Source: Rhynchosporium graminicola
Taxonomy: Eukaryota; Ascomycota; Leotiomycetes; Helotiales; Ploettnerulaceae
Length of the DNA: 64,000 nucleotides
Assembly: GCA_900074885.1 (NCBI GenBank)
Contig: FJUW01000008.1
Coordinates: 631,561 to 695,560 of the forward strand
Direction of reading: 5' to 3'
A model generated the notes under the pieces. It made no database searches, was not told where the DNA came from, and worked only from the letters and a program-made list of their open reading frames with translations. The position numbers and the translations under genes were made by a program. Positions within the stretch are counted from its first letter, which is position 1. Each line of letters starts with the position of its first letter. Positions 45,064 through 54,931 of the stretch are shown piece by piece.

Positions 45064-46756
45064 TCATTTCTGTCCCGTCGCTAAACCGACATCCCGAACA
45101 AAATTACACGTTGGCCAAAACCCGCCTCCGAACTCCATATCATGCCTGGATTTTCTCTATCAGCACGTCCTCATAGACAAGCAGCTGACCAAGAAGTATG
45201 TAGCACAGAAAAAAAACTGAGTGACGAGCGGGGATAGCAACGTACTAAAAGCAACTCACCAGTAATTGACAGCGACGCAAATTCCTTCGTCGGAACACGA
45301 CTGTGAGACTCTATGGTACCTTCGCATTGCATCATCATCTTAGTCAAGATCAATTGGATTTTTGATTTTCTTCGGGGCGGGGAAGGACCGAGCAGGAATA
45401 TGCAATGAAGGAATCTGCAAATGGATAAGGCATCGAGGACGAAGGAGCACTCACCACAGAGCAGGTAGATATAACATATCACCCTCCTCCAACGTGACCC
45501 TCATCGGCTCCACAAAGCGCGAATACTTGGTCCCATTCCCTTCTTCTGCACTAGCACTAGAGTCCGGATTCCACGTCGCGAACGGAATACCGTCTCCTTC
45601 TTCTTCTACGATCTCGAAGCCCTTCTCTCTACATCCTCTTTCCTTTTCCCCTGCACCTTCTTCCTCCTCCCCCGACGATTTGCCTCTTCTCGCATAACTC
45701 GCCGCCTTCAGAACCCTCTCTCCAACACAAGCCCATGCTACGGGTGGCAAGAGAGTGAAGTGTTTCCGCCCTATGATCTGCACGTAGATGTTCTCGTAAT
45801 TGTCTTTGTGCAGGGCGGTTACGGAGAGGGAATTACCGATCCAGAGGTTCACAGCGTCGGGTTGAGAGGAGAGCGCGATGCGGGAGAAGGGGATTGAGCT
45901 GGGTACGTGGCTGGATAGGAGGGAGTATTCTGAGGGGAGGTTGTCGTTTTCTGGGATTGGGGGTCAGTAGTTGAGACGAGTGGTGGTTGGGTAGATGGGT
46001 GGAAAGTTGGATGGGGAGGTGGGAGGTTATGATTTTGAAGAGAGTGGGGAAACGAACGGGTCTGAGCATAGCGTACTTCTCCTCCAGGGACTTTTGGAGA
46101 CCGCCCGGTAGAGGATGAGGTTTGGGATGTGATGGCTTTCTCTTGAGCGATTATGAAATCGAGGAAAGTGGAAAATGGCTGCTGTTCTTCATGTGGTTTC
46201 ACGAAGAGGAGTTCGTTGGTGCGGGGTGATCTGACTGGACTGTCTGCGTTGCTGCGAAGTATTTAGCGAAGATTATGGACTGTGATTTTGAGGATCAAGC
46301 CAGAGTAAACAAGAGAGGGGCATTTCCCGCTAGGTTAATGTCATATTTGGAAAGTTGAAAACTCCCTGAAGTGCAGTCTCAAAGGAAGCTTGAGAACGAT
46401 GAAACACAAGGGACCAGCTTCTTCGAGTTTTACGAGAAAGGAGAGAACCGCATGAATGAAGCATAAATAAACCGAACAAAATCCCTTTCTTACCCAAACG
46501 GCGTGACAGCGACGTTAACACTCACTCCGTCCAGTACCTCTTTCAAAGTAGTAACGTTCCACTCCCTCACAGCTTTCCAATCCGCAGCTCCGCCTCTGAT
46601 AACAAACGGTCTATTCTGAGCCACGAAGCGCAGGAACTCTAGTGGCGAGGGAAGGGAGGTTAGTGTCGTGATGACAGAGGAATTGAGAGAGCTGTAAGTT
46701 TCGAGGAGCGTGATGGTGGGGTCTTCCGATTGTGAGGAAGGGGACTCGGGCCTCAT
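45064..46756 (-). CDS. JmjC oxygenase, JMJD7-like
   Basis: Exons 46756-46494, 46251-46058, 45950-45455, 45319-45260 and 45145-45064 give 1095 nt (364 aa). The N-terminus SPLEFLRFVAQNRPFVIRGG and AVREWNVTTLKEVL is the typical cupin_8/JMJD7 start. YAQTQNDNLPSEY and NLWIGNSLSVTALHKDNYEN carry the iron ligands His200 and Asp202; GRKHFTLLPP gives Lys215 for 2-oxoglutarate; WYHRVSQ gives the distal His320. The end, NYWHDMEFGGGFWPTCNFVR, is also family-typical. Mammalian JMJD7 hydroxylates a lysine of DRG GTPases; fungal relatives are less studied. An acidic, Ser/Gly-rich insertion of about 60 residues interrupts the barrel between GERVLKAASYARRGK and EPMRVTLEEGDMLYLP. Intron 2 has the donor GTTCGT. 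Confidence 0.85.
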
Positions 46757-47563
46757 CTCGACTGGGGGGAGGATGGGATAGAACAGTCGGAATTACTACT
46801 AGATAGAAGGGCGGTATTGGTAGATTTGTGTACTGTTGGGGGGTTATGTTACTTTGAGTCACTTGAGGAAGGAGATTTTTGGTGTGGTGTTTCTGTTTGG
46901 TTGGAGGTGGGGCAGCGATGGCGGCTTTGGTGGGGCTTCTGGAGCTGAATACTTTTTGAGCCAATGCATTTCTTATTTCGAAAGGAAATTGCGAAGAAAG
47001 TGATGATTAGACATGGTAGATTGGGTTTGAATTAATGACAAGCATCAAAGAAATAACCGAGACAATATCTTAAATGGGTTTGAACGGGATAGGCACCGAG
47101 TAACGGCGTAGAGTGAGACAATTAAGCGAGTGATAAATAAACAATTTTGCCGTCCTAAGTTCCCAAGTAGCGTCAATCCCACGATATTTTTGGATTGAGC
47201 CAATTGGAGAATGCGGCCAGCTTAGGAACAAGATCTACTCGTCATTCCTGAAGCCTTAGTGAGAAGATTCTCACAATGAGGGGAATTTTAAATGGCTGGT
47301 TCGTCTCAGATGTCGGTGGTGCAGACAGATATAGCGGGCTAATACAGAATGATGGTCGTTTCGAGGAATTCGGCAAAGGCGACGTCGTCACTGATGAAGA
47401 TGTCGCCCCCCCTCCCCACGTGTACTAGATAGAAATTGAGGAAGTAGCTCTAGATCTGTCTCCCGTAGCGCATTACTATGTATCTCCAGAGCGTCTACAT
47501 GACACTTAGTCTCTGCCTATCAGACTTGTGATACTCGCACTGCCACACCAAGGCTATCTCGCG
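46757..47563. other. Intergenic upstream of the JmjC gene
   Basis: No gene recognised; promoter of the JmjC gene and 3' flank of APP1. Confidence 0.5.
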
Positions 47564-49621
47564 CTAACTATTTGCTATGATGCTGTTCTCAACTTCAATC
47601 CCACACTCTCTCCCTTCTCTCTCCACTAAAGCCACACATTCATCGACCACATCGCCTCCCACAGCCCAGCTTCTCAACACTACACCCTCCCGCTCCGTGA
47701 TCACTGTCGCTCGCGCCCATCTCTCAGTCCAGGTCTGCAGTTCTTCCGCTAGAGACTCCAAGTCATCGCTGGAGACTGTGGAGGCGTCGCTACTGATGGA
47801 TATGTTCGAGATGGAGGACTGCCAGGAGGTGGGTAGGTAGGAGGAAGCGAGGGCCCGGTAAGATTGCGAATGAATTCGCGCTTCAGGTTTAGTGGCAGGA
47901 TTGAGTAGGTGCTGAGTGTAAGCTGTATGGGATTTGAGACTCGCTTCGGTAAGGTTCTGTTTTTGCGTGATAGGATCATTGCTCGAATGCTCCCCAATTC
48001 CGATCTGGGATCGACTATTCCTTGCTGGATCACTTATTGTCCCATTAGGAATATCCTTCACCCCTGATTTTTGCAACACCTCCTGAATCGCATCCGTTGT
48101 CACGTCTCTAATGAAAATAGCAACCACTTTCCCCGGATTCTCCAGTACCACATCCGTATATACCTCGAGATCCGCCTCCCCACTATCACCTATTAACATC
48201 CATCTCCTCTCCGGGAAATCTCTCATCAGCTGCTCGAGCGTGCCTTTCTTCCTCTCTGCCACTGGCTCAAAAATACCCCGTAACATGCCGTTGTAGTGCT
48301 TGAGATGATAACTCCCGTCTGGCAGTCCAGCGGTGGAAAAGAATGACACGAGAAGCGGATACAGCTGCCATGGTGAGTTTGAGACATAGTGGAAAGAAAC
48401 GCCTAGGCTGTGAAGGGTCTGATACCACTCGGCTACACCCTTGATCGTGAGTTTGTCGAGTGGTCGGATAAAGACGTTGCGGAAGACTTCGCGGATGCCT
48501 GAGCTTACAGAAGAGTGCTTGATAGTGTCGTCGATATCGGTAATAACGCTGATACCGGTAGGCTGTGTGATTATTACGGGTTGGCTAGCGGTAAGATTGG
48601 CGTGAGACGCGCATGAGGCGCGGACTTCGGTCGGTATGAAGGGTAGGGAGGCGCGCAAGGAAAAGTGGCCAGCAGGATTGGTGAGCGTTGTCTGGGTGGC
48701 GGTTGTTGTCTTATTGGAGAAAGTCATCGTGACGGGTTCGGAGACAATTGGCCAGTTGGTAAAATGCCTGAGGCGGGAGAGAAGTTGGGTGTCTGCTTCA
48801 CGGAGTTCTTCTGGTGTCATGTCGGAAATCTTCTGCCATGATGCTTGTGATTCCTGGTCGATATTTGTATCAGAGGTTGGAACGGCCGATGCTCCCAGCT
48901 TGACTTTCTCCTTGGTAGGCTGAAGAGGACTATCTTTCTCTTTGATTGTACTCTCCATTTCCGTAGTAGGGGCTTCGCTATATTCTCCCATTCTCCCGAG
49001 CTTCTCCTCCACTATTCCCCTCCTCGTAGTCTCACCCGCGGCTGTCGCAATCATCCTTCTCTCCTTCTCAATTTTTACCCTGTCCGTCTCAGTCTCGGGA
49101 AAACCCTTGTTTTTTTCCTTCGTCTCCTCCGGTGCCGGAATACCACTAAGTTTCCTCGCCAAACCGATCAACACTCTATATTTCCTAGGCAACGGGCCCC
49201 GATGCGGCGAGTAGACCCAGCCTCTCACATCTACATCCACAATCGCATCGTCCTCATCTTCTACCACTACCTCCTGGACGGACGGTTCGAATTCTCCAGG
49301 CAGGTGAATCACGGGCTCTAGTCCCTTTGGAGATAGCTTCACGTGATGTTTTGCATATGAGGGAAACAGCTGGAGGATCTCATCTCCTTGTCGTATGACC
49401 TTTCCTTCTTTTCTTGATGCTGCACCGTCGCTTTCCTGTCCGTCTTGAGCCGCGGCGTGATCTGTAGAGGTAGACTTGTATCCCCTCCTGCTCATCTCAG
49501 CCGCTTTGACATATCTCGATAATCTCTTATTCATACGCTGGCGTTTTGTTGCCTTGAGAATGTTTTCTTCTTCCGCGGCAGAAGATTCGATGCAATGCTC
49601 CTCCCCTTCAGAGCTCGACAT
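47564..49621 (-). CDS. APP1: APP1-like phosphatidate phosphatase
   Basis: Single exon of 685 aa. The C-terminal catalytic region (DUF2183 / App1 domain, about residues 345-530) contains VITDIDDTIKHSS around residue 361, the DxDxT motif of HAD-type Mg-dependent phosphatases. GIREVFRNVF, SFHYVSNSPWQLYPLL and ERRWMLIGDSGEADLEVY (motifs with the later Asp residues) follow. The N-terminal half has RGWVYSPHRGPLPRKYRVLIGLARKLSG, conserved in fungal App1, and charged linkers. Yeast App1 converts phosphatidate to diacylglycerol at cortical actin patches and links lipid metabolism to endocytosis. The C-terminus is Ser-rich and carries no SH3-binding PxxP tract that I can see. Start ATG follows an upstream gap and is the only reasonable choice. 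Confidence 0.92.
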   Translation of the reverse strand: MSSSEGEEHCIESSAAEEENILKATKRQRMNKRLSRYVKAAEMSRRGYKSTSTDHAAAQDGQESDGAASRKEGKVIRQGDEILQLFPSYAKHHVKLSPKGLEPVIHLPGEFEPSVQEVVVEDEDDAIVDVDVRGWVYSPHRGPLPRKYRVLIGLARKLSGIPAPEETKEKNKGFPETETDRVKIEKERRMIATAAGETTRRGIVEEKLGRMGEYSEAPTTEMESTIKEKDSPLQPTKEKVKLGASAVPTSDTNIDQESQASWQKISDMTPEELREADTQLLSRLRHFTNWPIVSEPVTMTFSNKTTTATQTTLTNPAGHFSLRASLPFIPTEVRASCASHANLTASQPVIITQPTGISVITDIDDTIKHSSVSSGIREVFRNVFIRPLDKLTIKGVAEWYQTLHSLGVSFHYVSNSPWQLYPLLVSFFSTAGLPDGSYHLKHYNGMLRGIFEPVAERKKGTLEQLMRDFPERRWMLIGDSGEADLEVYTDVVLENPGKVVAIFIRDVTTDAIQEVLQKSGVKDIPNGTISDPARNSRSQIGIGEHSSNDPITQKQNLTEASLKSHTAYTQHLLNPATKPEARIHSQSYRALASSYLPTSWQSSISNISISSDASTVSSDDLESLAEELQTWTERWARATVITEREGVVLRSWAVGGDVVDECVALVEREGRECGIEVENSIIANS

Positions 49622-50116
49622 ACTTTGGAGAATATGAGTCTGTTGCTATAATTGATGTACCTCGAGAGAGTCAGTCACTGTTTGTTGACTGCGTGGTCGT
49701 TCAGATGATGCGTTCGTCTCGCTTATGAGTCGAAGGTAAGTAAGCGAGAGCATAGGTCCTACCTAAGCTGTAGCAGAAAGTCTCCTTCCTGCTTAACCAA
49801 GAATGTGTATCTACAAGTAAAGTTCATAAAATGTTCAGGCGACTTCGTTTAATTGACAGAACCCTGTTTTCAATTTGCTTGGCTGCCTGACACCTGCCCA
49901 ATGACGTAATCTCGGATTCACCACGCAACATACCTAGTGCTCATGAGGCAGGATTGAAAATGTTGAGTTTCCCGTGGTAAAATTTCTGCGCTTGCTGCTA
50001 CCCTTTATACTAGCATTCCCTGAAGATCCGTACTACATTAGCATAGCAACATGCTCCTTCAAAGCGGGTGTACTCGGTTTGGAGTTATTACACCAGAAAA
50101 CCACTCCTCGTAGTGA
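49622..50116. other. APP1 upstream region
   Basis: No gene seen; APP1 promoter on the left, grading into the repeat island. Confidence 0.5.
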
Positions 50117-50435
50117 TTGAGTTGAGTTGAGTACGGGCTCGTACTCAATTCAACCCAGAGCTATATTTAGAGTGTATAACTCAACTCAACCGTACTCTGA
50201 GTTACTCTGAGTATACTCAGAGTGCTGCTCACTGATATTTTCTACTGGGGATCTCTCGAAAGTCTTCTTTAATACTATTATAAAAGCGATAAAGCGTCAC
50301 TTCATACACTTTTTATTCCTGAATTATACTTATTTTATGCAGAATTGAATAATCCGAGTCTACTCTAAGTTGGGAAAGCGAGTTTTCAACACAACTCAAC
50401 TCAACTCGGAAAGTAGCGTACTCAACTCAACTCAA
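50117..50435. repeat. Hairpin-rich ACTCA-pentamer repeat cluster
   Basis: A 19-bp segment TTGAGTTGAGTTGAGTACG at 50117-50135 recurs as its exact reverse complement at 50417-50435, bounding about 319 bp. Within it, 50121-50135 and 50140-50154 form a second, tight inverted repeat (14 of 15 bp, loop GGCT), and 50204-50223 is a perfect 20-bp palindrome. Many ACTCA/TGAGT units fill both ends. It could be a miniature inverted-repeat transposable element with subterminal repeats; no target-site duplication is clear. Confidence 0.65.
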
Positions 50436-50839
50436 GTGTACTCCGAGTAAGTTAATTCTTTGTCCTCACGCTAAAACCAATCATGACGAAATATACACAA
50501 TAAAGAGATACCCAAAACTGTCCATGTATCGCAATCAGACGGATATATAATCGACATTCGAGTTACGCATTCGCCAAAGGGCCAAGGCCGCCGCCGCTCT
50601 GATCAAGAAGTTAGTGTTCCCTTCTATCCACTAAGCGAGTTTTTCTCAAGCGTCAAAGCATAACAAGATACCTTACCAATACCTCCCGGTGGTGGTAATT
50701 ACCCGCATACCAAACAGGCGAGAACGCGGAATAGCTAAACAAGACCCTTGTTCCAACATACTCTTGTGATCCAATTGTGTGATTGAAATTTGTGGTAGAC
50801 AGAGTAAAATTACTCGAAAGAAGTAAAGCAATATTTTGA

Positions 50840-50888
50840 GGCCACAGCTAAATCGATATACGTGGATAGCTAAATCGACATACGCTAA
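50840..50888 (+). repeat. Left terminal inverted repeat
   Basis: 49-bp arm; contains AGCTAAATCGAT and AGCTAAATCGAC as direct subrepeats. Matches the right arm at 45 of 49 positions. Confidence 0.9.
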
Positions 50889-50959
50889 CTAAGCGGTGCA
50901 TTTATCACAACTAAGATTTGTATATATAACTATATATAGTGTATCGCTGGCCCTCTCTC

Positions 50960-51370
50960 TCATGCAAAATAATCAAAATAATCTTTACCCTCTGTATCCT
51001 GGGTGTATACCTCTATCCCACTAATTACATCCCTCTTAATTAACGTTTCACTTGCTATAGTAGCATCTAGAGTACTATCTGAATAATAGACGACAACTAA
51101 TTGCTTCCCCTTTAGATCGTATTTACCTATACAGTCGTATACAAATAGAGCGCGGAATAGCCGAATATCTCTCTGCCGAAGAGTATAGCCGTAGGCTTTA
51201 GTATAGGACTGAAGTGCAGTAAATCCAGTGGGTATATTACTATAAGTTGCTACTGGAGGCGCTAGCCCGTAAGCTATAAGAATAGAAGCTATAGTAGTAG
51301 TAGGTTCTGAATAACCTCGATTGTACTTCAGAGCTTTAGGGGTAATCAGGGAATTATGAATATCGTCATG
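50960..51370 (-). pseudogene. ATG-less 136-codon open frame inside the TIR element
   Basis: On the minus strand a frame runs without stop from just after a TAG (51373-51371) to TGA at 50962-50960. The product has ordinary protein composition, for example KALKYNRGYSEPTTTIASIL, TLRQRDIRLFRALFVYDCIG and GKQLVVVYYSDSTLDATIAS, ending KDYFDYFA. There is no methionine codon anywhere in it, so it is either a 3' exon, a truncated gene or a captured fragment. Codons favour ATA, CTA, GTA, ACT and TAT, more A/T-ending than the neighbouring core genes. I do not recognise the protein; it does not show a transposase motif. Whether it is expressed is unknown. Confidence 0.55.
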
Positions 51371-51453
51371 CTATATAAATGGCCCTTGCCCTCTAGTACA
51401 AATTTGTATAGGGGAACGTGTCCCCTAGATGCACACGCCAAGTTACTAGAATT

Positions 51454-51502
51454 TTAGCGCATATCGATTTAGCTATTCACGTATGTCGATTTAGCTGTGG
51501 CC
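51454..51502 (-). repeat. Right terminal inverted repeat
   Basis: Reverse complement of the left arm with four transitions. Followed directly by the TATTTTGA duplication. Confidence 0.9.
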
Positions 51503-51510
51503 TATTTTGA

Positions 51511-52604
51511 TCCAATTTTCAAGCGAATCCCTCGTGTATGAGACGTTTTCGAAGGGGAAGATTTTTGGTGTGCGGATAATTATCGCCACCGGGAGCGATA
51601 CCTACCCTATAGGCAAAAAAAAGCACAAAGACGTGCGCAAAGGAAACATCCCGAATACCCAGCAACTGAATAATCAGCTGACAGTTCCCACTCTAAATAC
51701 TTCCACAACTAAGGAGTCCACCAGGGGACGGTATCTCTGGTAGGTACTACAGCTCGTGAAAAGACAAGAGCCCTCCCTTCCTTCATCCCCACAGATTCCC
51801 CATCTGACCAAACACATATAGAGGGGGCAGAAACAACTATCTACCCACCTACCTAACTATCTGTTCACACCCCCAACTCCAGCATCAACGCTAGCCGTAT
51901 CCATCATCTTTCAACCAAAAGCAAGACAGACAGACCTATGAACAAACAAGTAAAACGACTCGCCATTCGATCAAACAAAAAAAAACATCACCCCCCCCCA
52001 AAAAAAACCTCAAAAAAATCATCCTCTAGGTAAGCATACCTATACCTACTAGTGCACCATACCTCAGGGTGGTCGAAACGGGGCGCGTTTATCCCCGCCT
52101 CGCATCTACCATTCAGTTACGCTCTTGAATCGATCCTGGAGGGAAGCAGAAGAACTTTGTTGTCATAAAACTGGCAGGGACTCATCCCTGGTGATTCCTC
52201 CTTACTTATACCGTATACTATAATCCGTAGAGGGGACTATCGCCTAATTATTCGTTTGCTCCTGCGCTTGCCTGTAAGGCAAGGAAGGAAAGCCTAACTT
52301 TTGGTGAGAGTTATTACGAAGCGTGATATACGTTATATATATTGTATGTCACTAGACTAACTAGTATCGAGATTCTGATCTAATGTGAGCGTTTCGTCGG
52401 GCTTCAGTCAAGACCAAATTATACGGGCTGCGTTAGTATCGGTTTCCCGGAACATCATGTCATATAACCCGTTGAATTTTCAGGGAATCAATTTCCTCAC
52501 GAGATTTAACGGGCTCTTTTTGATACCTTATCTCATTCCTACAAATAGGTCCGCTGAAACGCAGCATTTCAACACTTTCCGTACCTAGACTACACTAGCT
52601 TAAC
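51511..52604. other. Intergenic right of the TIR element
   Basis: No gene recognised. Contains homopolymer runs near 51977-52017 (A and C tracts). The right end is the 3' flank of the catalase gene. Confidence 0.5.
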
Positions 52605-54931
52605 TTAATAGGCCACCATCTCAGTCAAACCATCCAACTCGCGTTGGAAATTCCTATGCTGGCTAACATTGAACGCAAACGCATCTAAGAAGCCCTTAGC
52701 ACCCTTGACCATCTTAAGCAATCCATCTCCACCAGCAACACCACCACTCGTGACAACACCGTAACAATCCACGACCGCATCCTCCTCGTTCCCAGTAGCG
52801 AAAACCATACCCTCGATACCGACAGCAGTGCGAACGAGTCCGACAGCTTCGCCGGTAGCGCCGATGGCTTTGCAATGTCCGAAAGCTTCGCGGATCCAGT
52901 GTACAACACGGCCTTGCTTGGCAAGAGTTGGGATGTGTTCACCACCTGGGATGTAAGTAGCGTCGAAGAGAGTAGAGCGCATGCCTTCGAAGTGATGTTC
53001 CGGAGTCACGGTCTTACCGGACGAGGATTTGACAGGCTGGCGTTTAGGACCGATCGTGAAGACCAAAGCTCCTGCAGCGCTAAGCGCGGCTTTTACACTG
53101 GAGTATTCGACATAGTTGAAGCCATCGGCGATGAGAAAAGCGATCTGGCGGGTGGCGATCGTGGGTGTTAAGCCCAGAGCTTCGGGAGTGAAGTCAAATT
53201 GGGATAGGCCTTTCAAGGTCTTGCCATGATTTGGGCGACCGGCTTTGGTAGGTGTAGGAGCGCCTGCCTTTTCTGCGACGGCTTGGGCCAAGTCGAGGGA
53301 GATATCTGTCAGGCGGGTGACCATGCGTTCATAGACGATGGGGTCATCGCAGTGATCGAGCTCGAAGCTGAGAGCAGCGATCAAGTGCTTCTTCTCAATT
53401 GCAGAGATGGAGTTCCAGAAGGTTTGAGCTTGATCGAAATGTTCGCTAAATTTAACTGAGAGAAGGCGCTGCTTCATGGCTACGACTTTTTCAGGGTAGT
53501 CGACGTAGGCGCCTTGTGCTGCGGTAGCGGGAGGAATGATGGAGTGTCGATTTGGGTAGTAATTGATCTTGCCCTTGGTGATAGTTTGACGGTGTTGTCC
53601 ATCACGGTGGTTGTTCATGACTGGGCACACGGGCTTATTTATCGGAAGCTCTTGCCAATTTACCCCAAGGCGTGAAAGTTGCGTATCGAAGTAAGAGAAG
53701 TTTCGACCTTGGAGCAACGGATCATCTGAGAAGCCGATACCTGGGACAATATGGGCTGTGCAGAAAGCAACTTGTTCGGTTTGAGTGAAGTACTCGTCGA
53801 CATTCTTGTTCAATTGCAGCTCCCCAATGTATCGGACGGGAAGGATCTCCTCTGGCCAAACCTTGGTTGCATCCAGAATATCGAAATCAAACTCATCCTG
53901 TCGCGATTCGGGGCAGACCTGGATACCAAATTTCCAAGTTGGGAAGACACCACTTTCGATAGCAGCATGGAGATCTTTGCGGTGGAAATCGGGATCCTGA
54001 CCGGCGATCTTGAGGGCCTCGTCCCAGACCAGAGAGTGGACACCGAGTGTTGGGGTGAAGTGGAACTTGACGAATGACCGAACACCTTCGGCGTTGATCA
54101 GAGTGTAAGTGTTTACGCCGAAACCTTGCATCATGCGGTAACTTCTTGGAATTCCACGATCACTCATGGCCCACATGAACATGTGTGTGGCCTCGGTATG
54201 TAAAAATTGGAAGTCCCAGAAGTTGTTGTGCGCAGACTGAGCTTGTGGGATTTCGGTATCAGGTTCGGGCTCTGGTTTGGTTAGCATTTTTCATGTAAAC
54301 AGGGGGGAGACTACTTACTGCCAGCGTGAATGACATCTGGGAATTTCATAGCATCTTGAATAAAGAAGACAGGAATGTCGTTTCCAACAATATCCCAGTT
54401 TCCCTCCTCAGTATAAAACTTGACGGCGAAACCGCGCACATCTCGAACCGAATCCGCACTTCCTCTCGAGCCCAAGACGGTAGAGAAGCGGACGAAGACG
54501 GGTGTGTTTCGCGATTTGTCGGTAAGAATACCCGCAGAAGTGACGTCCTCAGCACTCTCGTAAAGCTTGAAGTTTCCAAATGCTCCTGCTCCTCTAGCGT
54601 GAACGACTCGCTCGGGGATGCGTTCATGGTCGAATTTCATAATCTAACAAATCAGATTCGCAGTGTCAGAGATCCCAGGTTTAGGCCATAGACGTACCTT
54701 TTCTCTGCCATGGTTGTCCTCTAGCAAAGCTGGACCTTGTCGATCACCCGTTGAAGCGTGTAGCCAGACATCATGACTGTTCTGCTTGACACCAAAATCG
54801 GAAGTGAGCAGGTCGTTCTTGGTGGGTTCAATGGTATCTTTCTTGATGTCTGTGATTTTCTTGTTGCTGCCGATGGCTCCCGAGACTGCCTCTCCGGCCT
54901 TTTCGACGGCGCCTCCAAGAACTGATTGCAT
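52605..54931 (-). CDS. Large-subunit (clade 2) haem catalase
   Basis: Exons 54931-54698, 54643-54319 and 54271-52605 give 2226 nt (741 aa). The catalase core shows [12 protein letters not shown] (catalytic His93), [11 protein letters not shown] (Asn166) and the haem-ligand signature [14 protein letters not shown] (Tyr380). A C-terminal flavodoxin/class-I glutamine-amidotransferase-like domain (about residues 585-741: [20 protein letters not shown] to [12 protein letters not shown]) marks it as the large-subunit type found in fungal spores and bacteria (KatE-like). It has no secretion signal, so it is probably intracellular, like spore-specific catalases CatA / CAT-1, which protect conidia from hydrogen peroxide. 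The N-terminal about 30 residues ([20 protein letters not shown]) are an amphipathic extension. All catalytic residues are present. Confidence 0.96.

Larger units (their letters stand above)
50840..51502. mobile_element. 663-bp terminal-inverted-repeat element with 8-bp target-site duplication
   Basis: The left end 50840-50888 and right end 51454-51502 (reverse complement) match at 45 of 49 positions, starting GGCCACAGCTAAATCGA. Each arm contains two direct copies of TAGCTAAATCGA-type sequence. The element is flanked by the perfect direct repeat TATTTTGA (50832-50839 and 51503-51510). An 8-bp duplication fits hAT elements and some relatives; long arms with internal repeats also recall MULE-type elements. 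No transposase motif (hAT dimerisation region, DDE) was recognised inside. All four arm mismatches are transitions, as expected from repeat-induced point mutation or simple decay. It is probably a non-autonomous copy. Confidence 0.85.
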
